A stretch of DNA of 64,000 nt from positions 19,416 through 83,415 of the forward strand of contig JBKHJN010000009.1 of the NCBI GenBank assembly GCA_046538075.1, read 5' to 3'. Position numbers and translations under genes: made by a program. The notes beneath the pieces are model-generated. The model was not told the origin of the DNA and did no database searches. It was given only the letters and a program-made list of their open reading frames with translations. Shown one piece after another: positions 1-7,472 of the stretch (position 1 is the stretch's first letter; the number at the start of each line of letters is the position of its first letter). The stretch is from Desulfobacca_B sp046538075. Lineage in GTDB: Bacteria > Desulfobacterota > Desulfobaccia > Desulfobaccales > Desulfobaccaceae.

Positions 1-1477
1 CCTCTGGACGGAGTAAAGGGAAGAGGATCACCTCCCGGATTGAAGCCGAGTTGGTCAACAACATTACCAACCGGTCAATGCCGACCCCCTCCCCGGCGGC
101 TGGGGGCATGCCATATTCCAGGGCTCGCAGGAAGTCCTCATCCATATAATGGGCCTCCTCGTTGCCCGCCTCCCGGGCCGCAACCTGCTTCAAAAAGCGC
201 TGTCGCTGATCGTCCGGGTCATTTAGCTCGGAAAAGCCATTGGCCATTTCCCGGCCGCCGATAAACAGTTCAAACCGGTCGGCCACCTCCGGATCAGTAT
301 CATTGCGCCGCGACAGCGGAGAAATCTCTATCGGATATCCCACAATAAAAGTCGGCTGGATAAGCCGGCCCTCCACTTTCAGATCGAACAGCTTGGCCAG
401 CGCCCGGCCATAGCCTTCTCCGGGCCGCAGCGCCACCCCGTGCTCCTGGGCCAAGGCGATCAGGGCCTGCCGGTCCTGCACCACCGCCGCCGGAATGCCC
501 CCTACCTCGGTCAGTGACTGCCGCAGGTCGAGACGCCGCCAGGGTGGGGTGAGATCAATCTGGTCGCCCTGATAATCAAAGGTTAAGGTGCCCCGCACCG
601 CCTGGGCCACGGCGCTGATCATGGTCTCGGTCAGGGCCATCAGGTCTTCATAGGTGGCGTAGGCCTGATAAAATTCCAGCATGGTAAATTCCGGATTGTG
701 CTGGGTGGAAATGCCTTCATTGCGAAAATTGCGATTGATTTCATAGACCCGGTCAACCCCGCCCACCAGCAGGCGTTTGAGATAGAGTTCAGGGGCAATG
801 CGCAAAAACAAGGGCAGGTCGAGGACATTATGGTAAGTCTGGAAGGGCCGGGCTGTAGCTCCCCCTGGAATGGGCTGCATCATCGGGGTCTCCACTTCCA
901 GAAAGCCCCGCTCCTCGAGGAATTCCCGCAACTGCCGAATGATGGCCGAGCGTTTGCGGAAGACCTCCTTGACCGCCGGATTGACAATCAGATCCAGGTA
1001 GCGCTGCCGATAGCGCAGCTCGACGTCGCCCAGCCCATGATATTTTTCCGGCAAGGGGCGGATGGCCTTGGTGAGCAGGGTGAAGTTCTGCACCGAAAGC
1101 GTCAGTTCCTGGGTCCGGGTCCGAAACAGACGCCCGGCAAATCCGAGGATATCCCCCAGATCCAGGCGCTTGAACAAGGAGTAAGCCTCCGCCCCCACTA
1201 CCTCCCGTTGCACATAGGCCTGGAGACGGCCGGTATCATCCTGGAAATGGCAAAAACTGGCCTTGCCGAACTGCCGCATCAGGATCAAACGACCGGCTAC
1301 CTTAAAAGTCTGGTTCAGTCGGGCCAGTTCCTCCTCATCCAGATGGCCGTATTGGGCGATAATATCCGCCACAATATCGGTAGGTCTGAAGGTATTGGCA
1401 TATGGTTCTACCCCCGCCGCCCGCAGTTGTGCCAGCTTCTGACGGCGCTGGTGAGTAACTTTAGATTCTTCCTTCAT
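1..1477 (-). CDS. lysS: Lysyl-tRNA synthetase, class II (3'-truncated by the window edge)
   Basis: Charges tRNA-Lys with lysine in the cytoplasm. The minus-strand translation begins MKEESKVTHQ and runs without a stop to the window edge, about 492 residues. Visible parts are an N-terminal OB-fold anticodon-binding region (roughly residues 55-150), then the class II catalytic core: RYRQRYLDL, the motif 2 region with FRNEGIS and HNPEFTMLE, and near the end motif 3 GVGIDRLVMLLT followed by SIREVILFPLLRP. Bacterial LysS is about 490-505 residues, so only a few C-terminal residues can be missing. No in-frame start lies just upstream of this ATG, and an AGGAGG stands about 30 bases upstream, further than usual. 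The opposite-strand ORFs here are shadows. Confidence 0.96.
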   Translation of the reverse strand, partial: MKEESKVTHQRRQKLAQLRAAGVEPYANTFRPTDIVADIIAQYGHLDEEELARLNQTFKVAGRLILMRQFGKASFCHFQDDTGRLQAYVQREVVGAEAYSLFKRLDLGDILGFAGRLFRTRTQELTLSVQNFTLLTKAIRPLPEKYHGLGDVELRYRQRYLDLIVNPAVKEVFRKRSAIIRQLREFLEERGFLEVETPMMQPIPGGATARPFQTYHNVLDLPLFLRIAPELYLKRLLVGGVDRVYEINRNFRNEGISTQHNPEFTMLEFYQAYATYEDLMALTETMISAVAQAVRGTLTFDYQGDQIDLTPPWRRLDLRQSLTEVGGIPAAVVQDRQALIALAQEHGVALRPGEGYGRALAKLFDLKVEGRLIQPTFIVGYPIEISPLSRRNDTDPEVADRFELFIGGREMANGFSELNDPDDQRQRFLKQVAAREAGNEEAHYMDEDFLRALEYGMPPAAGEGVGIDRLVMLLTNSASIREVILFPLLRPE

Positions 1478-1785
1478 TAATGGTCCCGGCCGCGCCCGGG
1501 GAAGTCCTCCTCGGGTTAACTTTCCTTCTCCAGATTTATAGGGCATGCAATGTGCGCCAGTCTAGCAATAGCCGCCGCTAGGCGCCCTCGGGCGTTGGGC
1601 ATGAAAATAGCGATATCACCGAGACTCGGTCTTGAAACCATCGGCCTTGCAGCGGCTAACTAGCCAGTTTAGGTTTCGGATTGATTCACAAATTTAGAAT
1701 ATCATCCCCAGATAGTCAAGTGCAAAGTCAGATCGGGCCCCGCTGGCTTAAGAACCTCCGATATTCGCCGGACTCCCAATTTAAA
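1478..1785. other. Intergenic region with small palindromes
   Basis: No ORF or RNA gene is recognisable. The stretch carries two short perfect palindromic hairpins: CGCCC/GGGCG at 1583-1594 and ACCGA/TCGGT at 1618-1630. It separates the convergently oriented upstream side of lysS from the 3' end of the methyltransferase gene, both of which are read leftward. The hairpins could belong to a termination or processing site of the methyltransferase transcript, but no U-run follows them. Confidence 0.4.
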
Positions 1786-3441
1786 TTATTCATCCCCCTC
1801 AGCGTCATCTTGCCAGGAAATCGCATTTTGCTGCGGTTTGGACGTCGGTCCCTGGTGATGCCGTTTGGCTTTTTTAAAGGTGGCGGTCGGCGCTAACTTA
1901 GGATACTGAATCTCCTTACCGGACAATAGGTCGGCGATGCTGAAAATTTGCAGTCGGGGGAATTGGTGTCCAGGGAAATACTCAGGTGCGTAAAATCCCG
2001 CCGCCGCGGCTTCCCTTAGCATCGGTTTGGTCGGCTCCCTGAGGGTGATAAAGACCCCGATCATTGCCTGTTCCCGCTCCATCACCCCCATGAGGTCGCG
2101 CAGCTGGCTGACCGTCACACTGCCGCTTTTGACCTGGACAATGATTTTTTTGGCCTTGCCGCTGTTGTCGTCGAAAAAATAGATTAATCCATCAATGCCG
2201 GTGTCGGGGCCTTTGCGTTTGTCCTGGGCCGGGCGGGCCTCCACCAGCCCCAAGGCCCACCACTCGAACTGATGGCGATTATGCAGGGCCAAGGCTTCGG
2301 CGCTGGCGTAATCTTCCGGGGCGCCGATTTCTTGGTAAGGGGTAAGCTCGGGGCCAAAAGTGTCCTGCAACCTTTTTTTGATCAGGGTAATGGCCAGATG
2401 GGTGATATCAATGCCGATCCAGCGCCGTTGAAGCCGCTCGGCCACAGTGACGGTGGTGCCACAGCCGCAGAAAGGGTCAAGAATAACATCACCTTCGTTG
2501 CTGCTGGCCTTGATGATCCGTTCTAAAAGAGCTTCTGGCTTCTGGGTTGGATATTCTAACCGCTCTTTATGCCATGATCTTATAGCTTGAATATCTGTCC
2601 ATATATCCTGGATTGGCATACCTGAGGATTCGTCTAAGTAGCGTTTTAATCTTGGGATTCCCTTTTTTGTATAATAAATTTTATTTTCTTTCTCTAATCT
2701 TTCCATTGTATTTTTAGGACATCGCCATATGCGCTTTATACCTTTCCATTCATAATCGTACCCACCTCCTGAAAGTCCAGAGGCAGCGAGATTATCCGAC
2801 ATCCACCTTCGTCCATCTGAATCAATATAACGGTAGTATTGCTTAATATATACCTCATCGTAAGGTTGGTAGGTAATATTCCATTTATTTTTATTTTCTC
2901 TGGAATAGTACAAGATAACATCATGAACTCTGCCGTAACGGCGGGCATCGCTGTGTCCCGAGGTTCTTTTCCATATAATCTCATTTAAAAAATTTTTTAC
3001 CCCAAAAACAGCATCCATTAATAACTTGATGTAATGACTGGCAGTCGGATCACAGTGCAGATAAATGCTGCCGGTGGGTTTCAGCACCCGGTGCAGTTCA
3101 TCCAGGCGGATGGCCATCATGGTCAGGTAAGCCATCATGTCATTCGAGCCCAAGAAACTCCGCAACGCCTGAAGCAGATCGGCCAACTTTCTCGGACCCA
3201 AAGTAACCACATCGTGATAGGCCCGCTCGGCCTCCAGGCCCCAGTGCCAGGTGTCTTCGAAGGCGGTAATCTGGGCCGCGGATTTCTCCCCGCTCTTCTC
3301 GGCAAACAGGATGTTATAGGTCGCCTGGCTGTTAAAGGGCGGGTCCAGATAGATTAAATCGACGCTTTCGGTCTGAATATGTTCCCTTAGGATATCGAGA
3401 TTATCGCCAAAATAAAGTTTATTCTTCCATTCCCCGGACAT
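1786..3441 (-). CDS. DNA methyltransferase (N6-adenine/N4-cytosine type) fused to an Mrr-like nuclease domain
   Basis: 551 residues from the ATG chosen here; an upstream in-frame start at 3513 would add 24 unconvincing residues. The amino-methyltransferase motifs are in the beta-class order: the catalytic motif DPPF at residues 33-36 comes first, and the SAM-binding motif DPFCGCGTT at 322-330 comes after the target recognition region. From about residue 370 a second domain follows with GIDGLIYF (Asp at 417) and QVKSG (436-440), which fits the D-x(n)-(E/Q)xK site of Mrr-type PD-(D/E)xK endonucleases. This suggests restriction and modification in one chain, or a methyltransferase with a DNA-binding nuclease relic. 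The central part (about 2553-2973) is much richer in A+T than the rest, as if the recognition domain came from elsewhere. No separate restriction or specificity gene is adjacent. Confidence 0.85.
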   Translation of the reverse strand: MSGEWKNKLYFGDNLDILREHIQTESVDLIYLDPPFNSQATYNILFAEKSGEKSAAQITAFEDTWHWGLEAERAYHDVVTLGPRKLADLLQALRSFLGSNDMMAYLTMMAIRLDELHRVLKPTGSIYLHCDPTASHYIKLLMDAVFGVKNFLNEIIWKRTSGHSDARRYGRVHDVILYYSRENKNKWNITYQPYDEVYIKQYYRYIDSDGRRWMSDNLAASGLSGGGYDYEWKGIKRIWRCPKNTMERLEKENKIYYTKKGIPRLKRYLDESSGMPIQDIWTDIQAIRSWHKERLEYPTQKPEALLERIIKASSNEGDVILDPFCGCGTTVTVAERLQRRWIGIDITHLAITLIKKRLQDTFGPELTPYQEIGAPEDYASAEALALHNRHQFEWWALGLVEARPAQDKRKGPDTGIDGLIYFFDDNSGKAKKIIVQVKSGSVTVSQLRDLMGVMEREQAMIGVFITLREPTKPMLREAAAAGFYAPEYFPGHQFPRLQIFSIADLLSGKEIQYPKLAPTATFKKAKRHHQGPTSKPQQNAISWQDDAEGDE

Positions 3442-3611
3442 GGCGCACCCCCAACTGCTCCAAACCCATTGTAGCTGATTTGCATTAAAAAATTCATCAA
3501 AAAACGGTGGCAATTTTTAGGGTGGGCAAGTGCTTGAGCAGCCAGCATTTGACAGGATCAATCTTATTGGTAGAATTATTGATCAGATCATAGAGTTGCG
3601 GCCTCTTTTCT

Positions 3612-3636
3612 CCCAACCCCTTGAGGGGGGGTTGGG
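3612..3636. repeat. GC-rich inverted repeat upstream of queE
   Basis: Arms CCCAACCCC (3612-3620) and GGGGTTGGG (3628-3636) form a perfect 9-bp stem with a 7-base loop. The following 50 bases are also low-complexity G/C-rich, with partly complementary blocks. The region between the methyltransferase start and queE (about 305 bases) holds no gene. The form resembles the dispersed CCCTCTCCCC-type palindromes found between genes in many GC-rich bacteria; it is not followed by a U-run on either strand. Confidence 0.55.
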
Positions 3637-3746
3637 AGGGGAGCTGGAGGTGAGGGCGGGGGGCCGCCGGTCCCCCGGTCCGCCCCTCAAAATAACCATT
3701 TAACTGCTGAGAAATACTTAGTTTAAGAGAAAGAACTGATTCAGGA

Positions 3747-4388
3747 ATGGCCCTGATAGTCACGGAAACTTTTTACAGTCTGATGGGGGAGTCCAGTTTC
3801 GCCGGCCAGCCGGGGTTTTTTATCCGGCTGAGCGGTTGTAATCTGCGCTGTCGCTACTGTGATACCACCTATGCCTATGAGGGCGGCGAGGCGCGGTCGG
3901 TGGCCTCGCTGGTGGCCGCGGCCCAGGCCCAGCAGGCCCGGTTGGTGCTGGTCACCGGCGGTGAACCCCTGCTGCAGGCCGAATCTCTCAAGTTGATGAC
4001 CGCCCTGGCCGATGCCGGGCTGACGGTCTTGCTGGAGACCAACGGCTCCTTGCCGATTGCGCCGGTGGATGCCCGGGTGCATCGGATTGTCGATTTCAAG
4101 TGTCCGTCCAGCGGCATGGCCGCCCATAATCATCTCGACAACTTGAATTTTCTGACCCCCACCGACGAAATCAAGCTGGTGGTGAGCGACCGCGCCGACT
4201 TTGACTGGGCTGTGGACCTGCTCCGACCCTGCCAGCCCTGGGAGCGCTTGCCGGTATTATTTTCCCCGGTTTTCGGGATATTACCCCCTCAGGAATTAGC
4301 CCCCTGGATTCTGGAAAGCCGTCTGCCGCTGCGGCTCAACCTGCAACTGCATAAATATATCTGGGGGCCGGAGGTGCGGGGCGTATGA
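3747..4388 (+). CDS. queE: 7-carboxy-7-deazaguanine synthase
   Basis: A radical SAM enzyme that contracts the ring of 6-carboxytetrahydropterin to 7-carboxy-7-deazaguanine in queuosine and deazapurine biosynthesis. The N-terminal TETFYSLMGESSFAGQP stretch is typical of QueE. The cluster motif is C31-x3-C35-x2-C38 (CNLRCRYC), followed by the glycine-rich VTGGEPLL near residue 70. The length of 213 residues is normal. Its stop overlaps the start of queC by 4 bases (ATGA), so the two are translationally coupled. QueD and the GTP cyclohydrolase step are not in this window. Confidence 0.95.
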   Translation: MALIVTETFYSLMGESSFAGQPGFFIRLSGCNLRCRYCDTTYAYEGGEARSVASLVAAAQAQQARLVLVTGGEPLLQAESLKLMTALADAGLTVLLETNGSLPIAPVDARVHRIVDFKCPSSGMAAHNHLDNLNFLTPTDEIKLVVSDRADFDWAVDLLRPCQPWERLPVLFSPVFGILPPQELAPWILESRLPLRLNLQLHKYIWGPEVRGV

Positions 4389-5065
4389 AGTCAAAACTCC
4401 TGGCGGTGGTTTTACTGAGCGGCGGGCTGGATAGCTGTGTGACCGCCGCCTCCGCCCGGCAGCAGTATGATCTGGCCCTGTTTCACGCCAATTACGGCCA
4501 ACGCACGGTGGGTCGGGAGCTTCGCGCCTTTCGGGAGCAGGCCGCTTATTTTCAGGCCCGCCGCACCCTGGAGGCTGATCTGCCTTTTTTGGGGGTCATC
4601 GGCGGCTCCAGCCTGACCGATAAGGGGCGTCAAATTCCCACCCCGGAAGGCACCCCAAGGGAGCTGCCCTCGACCTATGTGCCTTTTCGCAACACCATCC
4701 TGATCGCCGCGGCAGTGGCCTGGGCCGAGACCCTGGGAGCGCCGGCGATCTTTATCGGGGCCAACGAGATCGACAGCCCGGGCTACCCGGATTGCCGTCC
4801 GGAGTACTTTGCGGCCTTGAATCGATTGATTGACCTGGGCACTGCTCCTGAAACCAGGATCGAGGTCCACACTCCCCTGATCGGGCTCGATAAGGCCGGA
4901 ATCATCCGGCTGGGGCTGGAACTTAAAGCACCTTTGGAACTCACCTGGTCGTGCTACCAGAATGACGATCAAGCCTGCGGCCGCTGCTCTTCCTGCCGTT
5001 TGCGTTTACAAGGGTTTGCCGCTGCCGGGGTCCCTGATCCTATTCCTTATGTGGCCGGAATCTGA
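4385..5065 (+). CDS. queC: 7-cyano-7-deazaguanine synthase
   Basis: Uses ATP and ammonia to convert 7-carboxy-7-deazaguanine to preQ0. The PP-loop SGGLDS is at residues 12-17, and the C-terminal zinc site is formed by C190, C198, C201 and C204 (CGRCSSCR). The 226-residue length matches the family. It is the second gene of a queE-queC pair with a 4-base overlap. It ends just ahead of the convergent groEL terminator. Confidence 0.95.
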   Translation: MKSKLLAVVLLSGGLDSCVTAASARQQYDLALFHANYGQRTVGRELRAFREQAAYFQARRTLEADLPFLGVIGGSSLTDKGRQIPTPEGTPRELPSTYVPFRNTILIAAAVAWAETLGAPAIFIGANEIDSPGYPDCRPEYFAALNRLIDLGTAPETRIEVHTPLIGLDKAGIIRLGLELKAPLELTWSCYQNDDQACGRCSSCRLRLQGFAAAGVPDPIPYVAGI

Positions 5066-5091
5066 CAGTCCTGTGGCTTTTCAGTCGCGAT

Positions 5092-5124
5092 AAAAAAGGG
5101 GAAAGGGGTTACCCCCCTCTCCCC
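5092..5124 (-). terminator. Rho-independent terminator of groESL
   Basis: On the minus strand an 11-bp G/C-rich stem with one G-U pair (GGGGAGAGGGG pairing CCCCTTTCCCC) is followed at once by six T residues. It stands between the convergent 3' ends of groEL and queC, and only the groEL side has the U-run. Confidence 0.85.
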
Positions 5125-5132
5125 GGACAGCT

Positions 5133-5159
5133 GGGCGGCAAGGATTATACCTGCCGCCC
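5133..5159. repeat. Inverted repeat just after groEL
   Basis: Perfect arms GGGCGGCA and TGCCGCCC with an 11-base centre lie between the groEL stop and its terminator. It may stabilise the 3' end of the message or act as a second stem. It has no U-run of its own. Confidence 0.5.
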
Positions 5160-5169
5160 GATGAGAGAA

Positions 5170-6804
5170 TTAGTACATGCCGGGACCCATGCCCCCTCCC
5201 GGAGGCATGGCTGGGGCTTCCTCTTTTTTGGGAATCTCAGCTATCATGGCCTCGGTGGTCAGCAGCAGCGAGGATACTGAAGCGGCATTTTGCAGGGCAA
5301 AGCGACAGACCTTGGTGGGGTCAATGATACCAGCCGCCACCAGATCTTCGTACTCCCCGGTTTCAGCATTGAAGCCATAGGAACCGGTTTCCTTTTTGAC
5401 GTGTTCGGCTACCACTGAGCCTTCAAATCCGGCATTGTTGGCCAGTTGCCGGGTCGGCTCTTCCAGGGCCCGCAGGACCGTATTTACTCCCAGCTGTTCG
5501 TCGTGGTGTTCCATTTTGAGCTCTTGGAGGGCCGGGATACAGCGCATCATGGAAACCCCGCCGCCGGGGACAATGCCTTCCTCGACTGCCGCCCGGGTGG
5601 CATTTAGGGCGTCTTCAACGCGGGCCTTCTTTTCTTTCATCTCAATCTCGGTGGCCGCGCCGACGCGGATGACTGCGACGCCACCGACCAGTTTGGCCAG
5701 CCGTTCCTGCATCTTTTCCCGATCATAGTCAGAGGTGGTTTCATCGATCTGGACGCGCAGCTGTTTGACCCGGCCTTCGATCTTCTCCCGGGCGCCGCCG
5801 CCGTCGATGATGGTAGTGTTGTCCCGATCGATGTTGATCTTTTTAGCAGTTCCCAGGTCTTTTAAGGTGACATTTTCCAGCTTCAGGCCCAGGTCCTCAG
5901 AGACCACCTGGCCGCCGGTGAGGATGGCGATATCTTCCAGCATGGCCTTGCGCCGGTCGCCAAAGCCGGGGGCCTTGACCCCCGCCACCTGGAGGGTGCC
6001 CCGCAGTTTGTTCACTACCAGGGTGGCCAGGGCCTCACCTTCAACATCTTCGGAGATAATTACCAGCGGTTTGCCCATCTTGGCGATCTGCTCCAATAAG
6101 GGCAACAGGTCCTTCATGGCGCTGACTTTCTTTTCGTGGATCAGGATCAGCGGTTCTTCCAGATTAACTTCCATCTTCTCCGGATTGGTAACAAAATAAG
6201 GAGAGATATAACCCCGGTCAAACTGCATGCCTTCCACTACTTCCAGGGTGGTCTCCATGCCCTTGGCTTCTTCGACAGTGATGACCCCTTCTTTGCCGAC
6301 CTTGCTCATGGCCTCGGCAATGATATTGCCGATTGCCTGATCATTGTTGGCGCTGATGGTGCCCACCTGAGCGATTTCCTTCTGGTCCTTGGTGGGTTTG
6401 GAAATCTTTTTGAGTTCGCCGACCACCACTTCAACGGCCCGGTCAATGCCCCGCTTGAGCGCCATAGGATTGACCCCAGCGGCTACCAGCTTGGAACCTT
6501 CCTGATAGATGGCCTGGGCCAAAATGGTGGCGGTGGTGGTGCCATCGCCGGCCACATCCGAGGTCTTCGAGGCCACTTCCTTGACCATCTGGGCCCCCAT
6601 GTTTTCAAACTTATCTTCCAGTTCAATCTCTTTGGCGACCGTCACCCCGTCTTTGGTGATGGCCGGTGGCCCAAAAGATTTTTCCAGAATTACATTTCGA
6701 CCCCTGGGCCCTAGAGTAACCTTGACTGCATCCGCCAGGCAATTGACCCCGCGCAGCATGGCCTCCCGGGCTTTAACATCATACTTAATCTCTTTAGCTG
6801 GCAT
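5170..6804 (-). CDS. groEL: Chaperonin GroEL (Hsp60)
   Basis: ATP-dependent chaperonin that folds cytosolic proteins in double seven-membered rings with GroES. The 544-residue sequence is collinear with the family, including KEIKYDVKAREAML at the N-terminus, the nucleotide-binding GDGTTTATIL near residue 87, and a short Gly/Met-rich tail ending GGGMGPGMY. An AGGAGG ribosome-binding site lies 10 bases ahead of the ATG. It follows groES by 77 bases in one transcription unit under the CIRCE operator and ends at a clear terminator. The long plus-strand ORFs here are shadows. Confidence 0.99.
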   Translation of the reverse strand: MPAKEIKYDVKAREAMLRGVNCLADAVKVTLGPRGRNVILEKSFGPPAITKDGVTVAKEIELEDKFENMGAQMVKEVASKTSDVAGDGTTTATILAQAIYQEGSKLVAAGVNPMALKRGIDRAVEVVVGELKKISKPTKDQKEIAQVGTISANNDQAIGNIIAEAMSKVGKEGVITVEEAKGMETTLEVVEGMQFDRGYISPYFVTNPEKMEVNLEEPLILIHEKKVSAMKDLLPLLEQIAKMGKPLVIISEDVEGEALATLVVNKLRGTLQVAGVKAPGFGDRRKAMLEDIAILTGGQVVSEDLGLKLENVTLKDLGTAKKINIDRDNTTIIDGGGAREKIEGRVKQLRVQIDETTSDYDREKMQERLAKLVGGVAVIRVGAATEIEMKEKKARVEDALNATRAAVEEGIVPGGGVSMMRCIPALQELKMEHHDEQLGVNTVLRALEEPTRQLANNAGFEGSVVAEHVKKETGSYGFNAETGEYEDLVAAGIIDPTKVCRFALQNAASVSSLLLTTEAMIAEIPKKEEAPAMPPGGGMGPGMY

Positions 6805-6881
6805 ATAAGCTTTTCCTCCTTAATGAATTTTCCTTCAGAGATATTCGGTGGGTAAATGTCAAGAATTAATGCTTTCAATAT

Positions 6882-7172
6882 TTATTCTTCGATGATGGCC
6901 AGAATGTCATCCTCACGCATCATCAGGTATTCTTCACCCTCGAGCTTGACTTCAGTCCCGGCGTATTTGCCGAACAAGATGCGATCGCCCTCTTTGACGC
7001 TCATGGGCATCCGCTCACCCTTGTCGGAAACCTTGCCCGCACCCACAGCCACAATGCGGCCCTCGATGGGTTTTTCCTTAGCAGTATCGGGGATAAAAAT
7101 TCCCCCTTTGGTCACCTGAGTTTCTTCCAGCCGTTTGACCAGAACGCGATCATTCAACGGTTTGATTTTCAT
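6882..7172 (-). CDS. groES: Co-chaperonin GroES
   Basis: Cap of the GroEL folding chamber. The 96 residues begin MKIKPLNDRVLVKR and include the mobile-loop region TVTKGGIFIP-like segment (TQVTKGGIFIPD) and a C-terminal DDILAIIEE, as in bacterial GroES. A strong AGGAGG precedes the start. It is the first gene of the groESL operon, and the CIRCE element begins 40 bases upstream of its ATG. Confidence 0.99.
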   Translation of the reverse strand: MKIKPLNDRVLVKRLEETQVTKGGIFIPDTAKEKPIEGRIVAVGAGKVSDKGERMPMSVKEGDRILFGKYAGTEVKLEGEEYLMMREDDILAIIEE

Positions 7173-7211
7173 AAGGCTGCCTCCTAAAGAATAGATTCTT
7201 GCACTAAGGTG

Positions 7212-7238
7212 TTAGCACTCCTTTCAATTGAGTGCTAA
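7212..7238. promoter_or_regulatory. CIRCE operator (HrcA binding site) of groESL
   Basis: A perfect inverted repeat TTAGCACTC-N9-GAGTGCTAA, identical to the CIRCE consensus. It lies between groES and an A/T-rich stretch where the promoter is expected (a possible -35 TTGATT on the minus strand near 7250). HrcA repression that is relieved by heat stress is the established role of this element. hrcA itself is not in the window. Confidence 0.97.
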
Positions 7239-7472
7239 TATTTGATAACCATTCTGGTGAAAAAATCAAGGGGAGAAGCAAGTTTTTTTTTAATTTTTTT
7301 CCCGGTTGGGGGAATTTCCTGGGGCATAGTGGGGGCGAAGAGCAGATATTAGAGCCGCCGAACCTGACCGATTAAGACCGTAAGCCCGCCAAAGGACCCC
7401 GTTAGGATCGGTTCAGCGACCGCTTACCGATGCTAGCGGTTCTCTACCTGGGATAACGGCCTCAGGAATCTA
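7239..7472. other. Intergenic region between groES and mltD
   Basis: Contains the likely groESL promoter near 7240-7260 and, further on, a 6-bp inverted repeat ACCGCT/AGCGGT at 7419-7440 that may help end the mltD transcript, though no U-run follows. No ORF or structured RNA is recognised. Confidence 0.4.

Noticed and set aside
698..1480. Plus-strand frame of 260 codons at the left edge
   Set aside because: The minus strand encodes lysyl-tRNA synthetase through the whole stretch with all class II motifs.
3514..3746. preQ1 riboswitch ahead of queE
   Set aside because: No short C-rich hairpin followed by an A-rich tail pairing back to it is visible; the local palindrome is G/C low-complexity only.
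3497..3763. 88-codon minus-strand frame between the methyltransferase and queE
   Set aside because: It spans the GC-rich palindrome and low-complexity DNA, has no ribosome-binding site and overlaps the queE start.
6136..6714. Plus-strand frames inside groEL
   Set aside because: Shadows of groEL codon usage; no start signals.
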